DNA of 15,948 nucleotides from contig DFKO01000133.1 of NCBI GenBank assembly GCA_002373855.1, positions 1 through 15,948 on the forward strand. Reading direction: 5' to 3'. The stretch's first letter is position 1; every line of letters begins with the position of its first letter. Positions 6,065-13,054 of the stretch are shown here, piece after piece. The position numbers and the translations under genes are program-made. The stretch comes from Lachnospiraceae bacterium UBA3643. Lineage in GTDB: Bacteria; Bacillota; Clostridia; Lachnospirales; Lachnospiraceae. The notes under the pieces were generated by a model that saw only the letters and a list, made by a program, of their open reading frames with translations, was not told the origin of the DNA and ran no database searches.

Positions 6065-6535
6065 CTACTGTTGCATTGTTCTCATTGGATTATTGTCCAT
6101 CGCTAAAGAAACTATCATCTTTATTATCAAAGATACTAGAAAAAAAATACTATACGAAAACGTCATCATCTTTATCATACAGCATATTTCAAAAGACCTC
6201 ATCATTTGAAATTTCGCTCCATGATTTGATAAAGTTATTACATAAGCAATCAATATTGCGATAGAAAGACTAGAAACTACCCGTTCTAACCATAATTTTC
6301 CTTTAAAAAAAAACTTGTACAACCTGCTACTTCTCTGATTTGAATTAATCATTATAGATTTTTTCCGATCTTTCGTGTCGGCTTCCAAATTTTGAAGTAA
6401 CGAGGCACATGCAATAACCATTGCACACACCACGGTTCTCTCTTCAGTGTTCCCAAAATAGTATTGAACCCAAAGGCAAATAAATGTGAATGCAGTCGCA
6501 AACTCCCCCATCCATCTGTATGTGCTATCTATCAT
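6065..6535 (-). CDS. uncharacterised four-helix membrane protein, first gene of the operon
   Basis: From ATG 6535 this is 156 aa beginning MIDSTYRWMGEF. Hydrophobic helices lie at about 11-27, 34-49, 85-102 and 114-141. A charged segment between helices 2 and 3 (EADTKDRKKS and NQRSSR) is probably cytoplasmic. Two close N-terminal helices followed by a charged loop recall SLATT-type effectors, but four helices and no signature mean I do not assign it. The frame extends upstream to a TTG at 6616 (183 aa), but no ribosome site supports that start and a consensus promoter lies inside the extension. The ATG also has only a weak GAGA upstream, so the start is uncertain. The next gene follows after 17 bp. 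Confidence 0.65.
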   Translation of the reverse strand: MIDSTYRWMGEFATAFTFICLWVQYYFGNTEERTVVCAMVIACASLLQNLEADTKDRKKSIMINSNQRSSRLYKFFFKGKLWLERVVSSLSIAILIAYVITLSNHGAKFQMMRSFEICCMIKMMTFSYSIFFLVSLIIKMIVSLAMDNNPMRTMQQ

Positions 6536-6569
6536 ATCGAAATTTGTCTCATACGAACACAGTGTAATA

Positions 6570-6597
6570 ATTATATCATTATTTATCTGAGTGTCAA
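6570..6597 (-). promoter_or_regulatory. consensus promoter of the three-gene operon
   Basis: On the minus strand a perfect TTGACA (6597-6592), a 16-bp spacer and a perfect TATAAT (6575-6570). Transcription would start near 6563, leaving about 28 nt before ATG 6535. Confidence 0.6.
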
Positions 6598-6616
6598 TAT
6601 CAACGTTCCTTTCCAA

Positions 6617-7379
6617 TCTATATTTGATTTATTTTACCATTATCAATAATATTTTTCAAACTCTCATCATACATCCTAAACTCAAAACATCATTAACCCT
6701 GTTTTCAAAAGTTCTTTTACTTAAGTTGAAAGACTTTTATCTTTTATGCACTCTTATTTCTTAATATATGCTTTTGAAATCTCTTCACATACCACCTATA
6801 TCACAAACTATAATCGGTCCCATCTCAAAAGCTTCTAGAGGCACCCTCAAAGGTACATTTTAGCCCGTTATAAGGCAATAGAACTCAAGGAATGCTACCA
6901 CGGTTTCATTTTTTTCTTTCATTAAGCCATCAAATCAATATAATTGAAAGATACAATACGCCTAATGCTCCGTTTATCCAAGGAGGCAGAAAAATCGAAG
7001 AATCCATTAATCGATTATAATCGAACTATATTTCCAAATAATAACTGTTCCCGATAAAAGTTATCGTATTTAAGCAATGATTATTTCCGAAGCTGAAAAC
7101 TTTTAGCGTTTTTGATAAACAAATTAGATTCTTACTTACATCAATTTTTCACCATCCACATATCAAATTGTTCAACTTGATTTTTTCATACTTTCACATG
7201 GAATAACATGGCTCTAGATACCTACTTTATGCACTTTAACACCCTCAAATTTGCCGTACTCTTTCAAGTATCTAATTGCTATCAATAAAGATCCTGCCTC
7301 TATTCATATCGTACTTCTTTGTTTGAATCAAAAATCTTTATTTTCTACTAGACTATACTAACACTTTCAGTCAATAATT
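6617..7379. other. non-coding, palindrome-containing end of the island
   Basis: About 760 bp with no convincing gene on either strand. It holds a bulged hairpin AAAAGT/ACTTTT (6707-6738), a perfect 14-bp palindrome (7011-7024), a short hairpin CGATAA/TTATCG (7052-7066), and an isolated GGAGG (6982-6986) with no start codon after it. On the minus strand two short coding-like pieces (about 6940-6860 and 6860-6785) are broken by stops and may be debris of an older gene. Confidence 0.5.
7011..7024. repeat. perfect 14-bp palindrome
   Basis: TCGATTATAATCGA has no gene start within 400 bp on either side. It is shaped like an operator or protein-binding site, but nothing nearby shows what it would control. 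Confidence 0.35.
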
Positions 7380-7411
7380 AAAAACCCGCAGTCATCATCA
7401 GATAACTGCGG
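7380..7411 (-). terminator. Rho-independent terminator of the lysine-rich gene
   Basis: CCGCAGT (7386-7392) pairs with ACTGCGG (7405-7411) around a 12-nt loop. Read leftward, a GGTTTTTAATT tail follows. It starts 27 bp after the stop of the DUF6465-type gene. Confidence 0.8.
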
Positions 7412-7437
7412 TAAATTATTAATTCTTATTAAGAAGA

Positions 7438-9120
7438 TCAGATTGCGAACTCTCCGTTTATCTTCTTATTAAATACATAATAAGCTTTCTTATCCTCGGG
7501 CTTGATATAAACTTCAAGGTTCTTGAGATCCTCTGCCTTATTTTTAAGCTCCTTTGTCCAGATAGCCTCAGCCTTCTTTACAATGGCTGCCTCATCATAA
7601 TCTGATGAACCGAACTGGATCATGATCTTTTCTTTTACTGCTGCCGGCTTTGCCTCGGGCTTTTTGATCTCATCTTTCTTTGCTGCGGGAGCTTCCTTCT
7701 TTACCTCAGTTTTTTTAGGTTCGGCTTTTTTAGCTTCTGCTTTCTTGGGCTCTGCTTTCTTTGGAGCCTCTGCTTTTTTAGGCTCGGCCTTTTTAGCCTC
7801 CGGCTTTTTGGCTTCGGCTTTCTTAACTTCTGCCTTCTTTACTTCCGGCTTCTTTTCCTCTGCCTTTACCGGCTCTTCCTTCTTAACGACAGGAGCAGCA
7901 GGCGCCGGTTTCTCACCTAAACTGATGGGCTTCTTTGCACTCTCCGCAATGAGATTTGCATAATATGCTTCCTCTTCCTTTTTCTTGCGGATGGAAGCTG
8001 CAACCTCAGATGCTGTGGGAACGGAAGGCTTTTTTTCACGGCTTTTCTTGGTCGTAAATGTGCGCTTTTCGTTCTCGATAGCTGTCTCAGCAACAGGCTC
8101 GGTATTTAAGAATGCTGCTGCAAGACCTTTAACGATTCCTGTAGGCTTAAAGACTGTCTTTGGCTTAACGGGTACTTCAGGCTTTACTTCCTTCTTAACC
8201 TCTTTAACCTCAGCTTTTTTAACCTCAGGCTTCTTTATTTCAACCTTCTTAATTTCAGGTTTTTTAACTTCAGATTTTTTTACTTCAGATTTTTTTACTT
8301 CAGCCTTTTTTACTTCGGGCTTCTTTACTTCTGCTTTCTTGATCTCAGGCTTTTTTACTTCCTGTTTTTTGGCTACAGGCTTCTTTTCTGCTGCCTTCTT
8401 TACTTCAACCTTTTTAGCTACAGGCTTTGTTGCCGTTTTCTTTACCTCTGCCTTTTTAACTGCAGGTTTTGCAACGGGTTTTTTAACTGTTGTCTTAACT
8501 GCAGGCTTTTTAGCCACAGGCTTCTTTGCTGCTGCCTTCTTTACCTCTGCCTTTTTAGCTACAGGTTTCTTGGCTACTGCATTTTTAACTACAGGCTTTG
8601 CCACGGGCTTCTTTGCTACAGGCTTTTTTGCCTCTGCTTTTTTAGCTACGGGCTTTGCCGTCGGCTTAACAGCCTTTTTAGCTGCTGCCTTAACTACAGG
8701 CTTTGTTACCTTTTTTTCAGTTTTCTTTACTGCTGTCTTTGATACAGGCTTTACGGTCTTTTTAGCCGGTGCTTTTGCTACAGGCTTTTTAACTGCAGTT
8801 TTCTTAACCTCAGGTTTTTTTGCAACGGGTTTCTTGGCTACTGCTTTCTTAGCTACGGATTTTACGGCAGTCTTTTTAGCAGCCGGCTTTACAGCTGACT
8901 TTGTTGCAGGTTTTTTTGCCGGTGCTTTTGCTACAGGCTTTTTAGCTGCTGATTTCTTGGCTACAGTCTTATTTGCAGCAGACTTAACTGCCTTTTTCAC
9001 TTCTTTCTTTACTTCTTTCTTAGCTGCAGGCTTACTCACAGATTTCTTTGCAGGTGTGCTTGCTTTCTTTGCTACGACCTTTTTACTGTTCTTCTCTGCT
9101 TTTTTTGCTGGCGCTGCCAT
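7438..9120 (-). CDS. lysine/alanine-rich histone-H1-like protein with C-terminal DUF6465-type domain
   Basis: A 560-aa protein in three parts. Residues 1 to about 250 are H1-like repeats (AKKPVAKKPA, ATKSAVKPAA and variants). About 250-320 change to KKPEVKKAEVKK-type repeats, followed by a linker (PTASEVAASIRKKKEEEAYY) and a second EVKKAEAKK block. The last 65 residues are a folded domain (IMIQFGSSDYDEAA ... YIKPEDKKAYYVFN ... NGEFAI) that I recognise as DUF6465-like, common in Lachnospiraceae. The K/A/P repeats suggest DNA or polyanion binding in the nucleoid, as for bacterial H1/Hc2-like proteins; this is inference. I chose ATG 9120 because GGAGGG is 7 nt upstream; an in-frame ATG at 9201 lacks a ribosome site and would overlap the promoter. 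Repeat number is likely to vary between strains. Confidence 0.88.
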   Translation of the reverse strand: MAAPAKKAEKNSKKVVAKKASTPAKKSVSKPAAKKEVKKEVKKAVKSAANKTVAKKSAAKKPVAKAPAKKPATKSAVKPAAKKTAVKSVAKKAVAKKPVAKKPEVKKTAVKKPVAKAPAKKTVKPVSKTAVKKTEKKVTKPVVKAAAKKAVKPTAKPVAKKAEAKKPVAKKPVAKPVVKNAVAKKPVAKKAEVKKAAAKKPVAKKPAVKTTVKKPVAKPAVKKAEVKKTATKPVAKKVEVKKAAEKKPVAKKQEVKKPEIKKAEVKKPEVKKAEVKKSEVKKSEVKKPEIKKVEIKKPEVKKAEVKEVKKEVKPEVPVKPKTVFKPTGIVKGLAAAFLNTEPVAETAIENEKRTFTTKKSREKKPSVPTASEVAASIRKKKEEEAYYANLIAESAKKPISLGEKPAPAAPVVKKEEPVKAEEKKPEVKKAEVKKAEAKKPEAKKAEPKKAEAPKKAEPKKAEAKKAEPKKTEVKKEAPAAKKDEIKKPEAKPAAVKEKIMIQFGSSDYDEAAIVKKAEAIWTKELKNKAEDLKNLEVYIKPEDKKAYYVFNKKINGEFAI

Positions 9121-9179
9121 TTTTTTACCCTCCGTGCCTGTGTTTATATCGTTTTGGGCATAATTAACCCATTTTCTGT

Positions 9180-9208
9180 ACTTTAACATTACATGGCACA
9201 AATGTCAA
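9180..9208 (-). promoter_or_regulatory. candidate promoter of the lysine-rich gene
   Basis: On the minus strand TTGACA (9208-9203), overlapping the stop codon of the SGNH gene, a 17-bp spacer and TAAAGT (9185-9180). The -10 is imperfect. It would allow expression apart from the acyltransferase genes. Confidence 0.45.
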
Positions 9209-10551
9209 TTACTATCATCCGTAACCTCAGGATTATCCTCTGTTATCTCTTCGGCATTATCCTCTGTATCCTCTTCCGTACTATCCTCCGGTACGTCGAC
9301 GGGCTCACCTGTATCTTCTGTTTCCGACGGATCCTTAAGGCCCATGGCCACGAGGTCGATGGCATGATCCTTTAAAAATTCATACCACATGGGATAACTG
9401 TTTGCAGTCAGGTGTACATCGTCCCACGACAAATCCTGACGCAGGTTTCCCTCATCATCATCGAGGACCGGATTTACATCTATATAGAAGACATCCACAT
9501 CATTGGCAAGTTGTGAGAGCGCCTCATTACGCTCATCTATTATCTGGTTGTTTATATAATCACCCTGCTTGTCCCTGGCCTCGGTTACGTGCAGTATTGA
9601 GTTAATATATATGATTGCGTCAGGCTGGAGGAGTCTTATCTCATCTATGACACTCTGATACTGGGTTATGAAATACTCAAGATCCCCTGTACCGAGCTCA
9701 TTTATACCGACCTGGATGTAAATCTTCTTAAATTCATTGGTCATGAGAGCTTCCCTGATCGTGGTGATAGGCTCAGTATCCGCAGAGGAATCCATCAGCT
9801 TGTATATAGTCAGGGATGTCTTGGCATAAAATGTACAGGTTTCCATACCTGAGTAAAGGGCCAGACCGACTACTCTGGAGTCCCCTAAAAATACGGCATC
9901 CTCAAAATACTCATCGCCTACCCTCATATATCTGACTTCCACGGGACCTTCCTCTTCAGGCTCTCCGTTACCTTCATCAGCAGGATTTTCACCTGTATCA
10001 TCCGTATCGGAAACCGGTTCATCAGTATTTTCCTCATATACATGACCGGCTTCCCTGGCCTCTCCGTCAGATGCTTCACCTGTCCGGCTGCCTTCCTCCT
10101 GACCGGCAGTTCCGTATATCTTTGCATACAGAGCATTTTTCTCCGCCATTATCTCCCGGTAATTCCAGGGGTAAATGCCGTCCTTAACGGATATGATCGC
10201 ATTGGCGACCACACCTGTCAGGCTCATATCCTCCTCTTTTCCGGGGATTTTATAATCTGCTGCCTTTAAGTTGTATCCGTATATAATGAGAAATCCGAAA
10301 AACGCCAGCACAAAAACCAAAAGGAGCGCATCTGAAAATGACGAGCCTCTTCTCCCCGGCTTTACCTTTCTCCTGGGACGGGGTATTTCCCGGATTTTAC
10401 CGTATTCTTCCTCTGATTCCTCTTCGGTATCCTCCCCGTTATCCTCCTTCGGGTCACGGGATAAATCCAATACGACAAAATCCTCATACTCGTCGCCGTA
10501 TTCCTCGGTCATCACTCTTCTTTTTTTTCTGTCAAAATCATACTGTTTCAT
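9205..10551 (-). CDS. membrane-anchored SGNH/GDSL hydrolase-like protein
   Basis: A 448-aa type II membrane protein. An acidic/basic cytoplasmic region (1-72) is followed by one membrane helix (about 74-91), an acidic low-complexity linker (about 150-205), the SGNH domain (about 210-405) and a very acidic tail (about 408-448). Catalytic blocks are GDSR with Ser225, VGINE (281-285, Asn284) and the DDVH block with Asp377 and His380. The domain lies outside the cell. It follows the MBOAT gene by 22 bp; such pairs transfer acetyl from a membrane donor (MBOAT) to an exported glycan through the SGNH partner, as in AlgI/AlgJ- or PatA/PatB-like systems. The glycan here is unknown. No ribosome site is visible before ATG 10551, so expression may depend on the upstream gene. 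Confidence 0.88.
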   Translation of the reverse strand: MKQYDFDRKKRRVMTEEYGDEYEDFVVLDLSRDPKEDNGEDTEEESEEEYGKIREIPRPRRKVKPGRRGSSFSDALLLVFVLAFFGFLIIYGYNLKAADYKIPGKEEDMSLTGVVANAIISVKDGIYPWNYREIMAEKNALYAKIYGTAGQEEGSRTGEASDGEAREAGHVYEENTDEPVSDTDDTGENPADEGNGEPEEEGPVEVRYMRVGDEYFEDAVFLGDSRVVGLALYSGMETCTFYAKTSLTIYKLMDSSADTEPITTIREALMTNEFKKIYIQVGINELGTGDLEYFITQYQSVIDEIRLLQPDAIIYINSILHVTEARDKQGDYINNQIIDERNEALSQLANDVDVFYIDVNPVLDDDEGNLRQDLSWDDVHLTANSYPMWYEFLKDHAIDLVAMGLKDPSETEDTGEPVDVPEDSTEEDTEDNAEEITEDNPEVTDDSN

Positions 10552-10573
10552 TATTTATTATAAATAATTTATA

Positions 10574-11959
10574 TTAAAATACTGCGTACATAAATCCGTT
10601 GCCCGTACCGGCCGCCACGAAATACATAGCAGCCATCAGCATGGCCAGGTATATGATAAACGACCATTTCCTCCTGCGGAGTACTATCATAAATCTGTGT
10701 ACTTTAGGGAACGAAAATAAAACTGCTATCCCGAGTACCCATCCGTATTTTGTGATATACCTCGTAAAATCTCCGGGGTTTACGTTTGACGTATAATCAT
10801 GGGGCAGGAACGGGAACAGTCTCGTCATATACACTCCCAGAATTTTTATATCGGAGATGGCAAATACCATCCACGTAAGGGGTATGACAAAAAGGACATA
10901 CAAATGGGGGATGATCCTCGTGAGAAGATTCTTTCGCAGCTTTCTGATCACCTTCATGAGGAAAAGCTTTTCAAGTGCGATAAAGAAGAAAAGGGACAGT
11001 CCCCATATAATAAAGTTTAAAGTGATCCCGTGCCAGAGGCCTGTAAGGAGCCATACGACAAACAGGTTGAAAACCGTACGGATCGTACCCTTTCTGTTGC
11101 CGCCAAGGGGGATGTAAATATAATCTTTAAACCACTGACCAAGGGTCATATGCCATCTTCTGTAAAATTCGGAAATCGAACTTGATGCATACGGTGTATC
11201 AAAGTTGACGGGGAGTGAAAACCCCATCATACCGCCAAGTCCCATAGCCATAAGCGAATATCCGGCAAAGTCGTAGTAGAGCTGGAGTGAATATACTGCC
11301 ATTCCAAGCCACGCAAGAGGCGTTGATATACTCTCATAGCCTATCATCTTAAGGTCATTCCAGAGAATACCGATATTGTCGGCCACTATTACTTTCATGG
11401 CTAGACCCAGTATAAACAGCTTTAATGCCCTGTCGAATTTCCTTAAGGATATCTTTCGGCCCTTTAGTTTGTTTCTGAAATTCTCATATCTGGTGACAGG
11501 TCCCTGTACGATCTTGGGAAACATCATGGAATAAGTCAGGTATGAAACCACACTCTTGCACGCGATGGTATCGTCCCTGTAGACATCGATGATGTATGCA
11601 ATCTGGGTAAAAGCAAAAAAGCTGAGGCCCACCGGGGATACGCCCTCATATATTCTGAAAAAGCAAAGGGTACCTATATCGACCAGTATGCCAAGCCAGA
11701 GCACTATCCCCTTGATAACAGGCTTGTTTTTGTTTTTTATAAATCTGATACACAGTCCGACGATAAAATTAATGAGCATTAATTCTACCAGGACAAAGAT
11801 GTAATTACCGCCCAGACTGTAGTAGTACCAGACGCTTATGCCAAACAGAAAAAGCTTGGACAGCAGAGAGCCTGCCCTGCCAAGTCCGAGCAGAAAGTGG
11901 TATGCAAGAAGTACCACCGGCAAAAATATAATTATAAATTCAAGACTTCCGAATTCCAT
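10574..11959 (-). CDS. MBOAT-family membrane O-acyltransferase (AlgI/DltB-like)
   Basis: A 461-aa polytopic membrane protein with about ten hydrophobic helices. It matches the MBOAT fold: PVGLSFFAFTQIAYIIDVYR (109-128), SYLTYSMMFPKIVQGPVTRY (139-158), then the signature region EFYRRWHMTLGQWFKDYIYI (264-283) with His270, LGGNRKG, and LLTGLWHGI with the probable catalytic His310. These enzymes move an acyl group (usually acetyl) across or from the membrane onto a glycan or teichoic acid. Linkage to an SGNH protein 22 bp downstream points to polysaccharide or peptidoglycan O-acetylation rather than Dlt D-alanylation, as no dltA/C/D genes are present. ATG 11959 has no clear ribosome site. It is separated from the aquaporin gene upstream by 122 bp containing its own promoter-like box. 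Confidence 0.93.
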   Translation of the reverse strand: MEFGSLEFIIIFLPVVLLAYHFLLGLGRAGSLLSKLFLFGISVWYYYSLGGNYIFVLVELMLINFIVGLCIRFIKNKNKPVIKGIVLWLGILVDIGTLCFFRIYEGVSPVGLSFFAFTQIAYIIDVYRDDTIACKSVVSYLTYSMMFPKIVQGPVTRYENFRNKLKGRKISLRKFDRALKLFILGLAMKVIVADNIGILWNDLKMIGYESISTPLAWLGMAVYSLQLYYDFAGYSLMAMGLGGMMGFSLPVNFDTPYASSSISEFYRRWHMTLGQWFKDYIYIPLGGNRKGTIRTVFNLFVVWLLTGLWHGITLNFIIWGLSLFFFIALEKLFLMKVIRKLRKNLLTRIIPHLYVLFVIPLTWMVFAISDIKILGVYMTRLFPFLPHDYTSNVNPGDFTRYITKYGWVLGIAVLFSFPKVHRFMIVLRRRKWSFIIYLAMLMAAMYFVAAGTGNGFMYAVF

Positions 11960-11986
11960 ACAAAATAAAAAATGCCAAAATATTCT

Positions 11987-12007
11987 GTCGATAAAATCGA
12001 CATTATA
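11987..12007 (-). promoter_or_regulatory. -10 box and operator-like inverted repeat of the MBOAT gene
   Basis: TATAAT (minus strand, 12007-12002) is followed directly by GTCGAT-TTT-ATCGAC (12001-11987), a perfect 6-bp inverted repeat covering the expected start site near 11995. The -35 is poor (TTTTTT at 12030-12025). A repressor bound at the repeat would block initiation. Confidence 0.45.
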
Positions 12008-12081
12008 TTTTTAGCACTTTTTATAAAAAACTAACACGATTTTTGTGTAATAGTATTGTAATAATTTAGTAAGAATCGGAT

Positions 12082-12789
12082 TTATTCAGCTTTTTCCGCA
12101 TTTCCGCTCTCAAGGAATTTGTATACAAGTGCGGCAATGGCTGCTCCGACAAGAGGTCCTACGATAAATACCCAGACAACTTTAATTGGATCTGAGTTTC
12201 CTGATATAGCTGCTACAATTGCAGGTCCGATACTTCTGGCAGGGTTAACTGATGTACCGGTGAGGCCGATACCGAGGATATGTACAAGTACAAGTGTGAA
12301 TCCGATGACTACTCCGGCAAATGAACCATGATTTGCTTTCTTGGATGTAACACCGAGGATAGTGAGTACAAAGATAAATGTGAGTACGCACTCAACGAGG
12401 AGTCCCGCAACCACACTGCCGTTTACTCCGGCAAGTCCGTTTGTACCGTATCCGCCTGTCATATCAATGAGTCCGCCCATGTTAAAGATAAGAGCAAGGA
12501 GTCCTGATCCGGCAAGAGCTCCGAGACACTGGGCAATCACATATCCGCAAAAATCTGCTGCCTTCATACCACCGCTCATGAGTACGCCAAGAGATACGGC
12601 AGGGTTGATATGACATCCTGAGATATTGCCTACGCAGTAAGCCATACCTACGATGGTGAGACCAAATGCAAGAGCTGTAAGCAGATATCCGCATCCGTAA
12701 GATGCATCACAGCCTACCAGCATGGCTGTACCACAACCGATAAATACCAAAGTGAATGTTCCGATAAATTCCGCAATATACTTCTTCAT
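12082..12789 (-). CDS. aqpZ: aquaporin, AqpZ-like water channel
   Basis: A 235-aa MIP-family channel with six membrane helices and both half-helix NPA motifs: HINPAVS (N62-P63-A64) and SVNPARS (N182-P183-A184). The selectivity-filter residues look water-specific: F42, H170 (in LVLVH) and R185 after the second NPA, as in AqpZ. The Asp that follows the second NPA in glycerol facilitators (NPARD) is Ser here, which argues against GlpF. Several small Gly/Ala-rich helix contacts are as expected. Start ATG 12789 has AAAGGAGG 9-10 nt upstream and a good promoter at 12850-12878. It probably forms its own unit; I see no clear terminator before the MBOAT gene. The family call is secure; the strict water specificity is inferred. 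Confidence 0.95.
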   Translation of the reverse strand: MKKYIAEFIGTFTLVFIGCGTAMLVGCDASYGCGYLLTALAFGLTIVGMAYCVGNISGCHINPAVSLGVLMSGGMKAADFCGYVIAQCLGALAGSGLLALIFNMGGLIDMTGGYGTNGLAGVNGSVVAGLLVECVLTFIFVLTILGVTSKKANHGSFAGVVIGFTLVLVHILGIGLTGTSVNPARSIGPAIVAAISGNSDPIKVVWVFIVGPLVGAAIAALVYKFLESGNAEKAE

Positions 12790-12849
12790 TTAAAGTATGC
12801 CTCCTTTTAATTATCAGTAAGTCATAAAGACTTTTTTGTTTACCTTATT

Positions 12850-12878
12850 ATTATAATTTTATTTTTATGATTACTCAA
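12850..12878 (-). promoter_or_regulatory. promoter of the aquaporin gene
   Basis: On the minus strand TTGAGT (12878-12873), a 17-bp spacer and a perfect TATAAT (12855-12850). The start would be near 12843, giving a leader of about 54 nt with AAAGGAGG at its end. Confidence 0.65.
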
Positions 12879-12940
12879 TGGTTTACATAAAAATATTATA
12901 TCTCGATGAGTAAATTATCTTTTGTTGTATTATTAACAAC

Positions 12941-12968
12941 TAATTTATAACGCTCTTTCTGCCGATAT
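12941..12968 (+). promoter_or_regulatory. sigma-28 (SigD/FliA)-type flagellar promoter
   Basis: TAAT (12941-12944), a 16-bp spacer and GCCGATAT (12961-12968). The consensus for motility sigma factors is TAAA-N15-16-GCCGATAT, so the -10 is perfect and the -35 differs by one base. The start would be near 12975, giving a leader of about 80 nt before ATG 13055. Confidence 0.75.
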
Positions 12969-12974
12969 ATTATT

Positions 12975-13054
12975 CAACATGGATGTTTTGAGCGAGATGG
13001 TAGTCACGGATGACGAAAGCCACACTATTTTAATATGGCAAAAGAGGGTTACCC
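12975..13054 (+). promoter_or_regulatory. structured mRNA leader with two CsrA-type GGA hairpins
   Basis: Hairpin 1 is AACA-TGGA-TGTT (12976-12987), an exact fit to the CsrA/RsmA site ACANGGANGU with GGA in the loop. Hairpin 2 is GTCA-CGGA-TGAC (13003-13014), again with GGA in the loop. The two GGA triplets are 27 nt apart, suitable for one CsrA dimer. A third hairpin GCCA/TGGC (13019-13022 with 13036-13039) and a closing pair GGTA/TACC (12999-13002 with 13050-13053) enclose the ribosome site AGAGGG (13043-13048). Translation control by CsrA, as for flagellin in Bacillus, is inferred from these features. Confidence 0.6.

Noticed and set aside
6065..6616. SLATT-domain effector
   Set aside because: The first two helices are close together as in SLATT, but four helices are present and no family signature is visible, so the name is not supported.
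7985..9163. Long plus-strand open frame rich in Phe, Thr and Ala opposite the lysine-rich gene
   Set aside because: It is the complement of AAG/AAA-GCN-CCN codon repeats, which leave the opposite strand free of stops. The minus strand has the ribosome site, terminator and a recognisable terminal domain.
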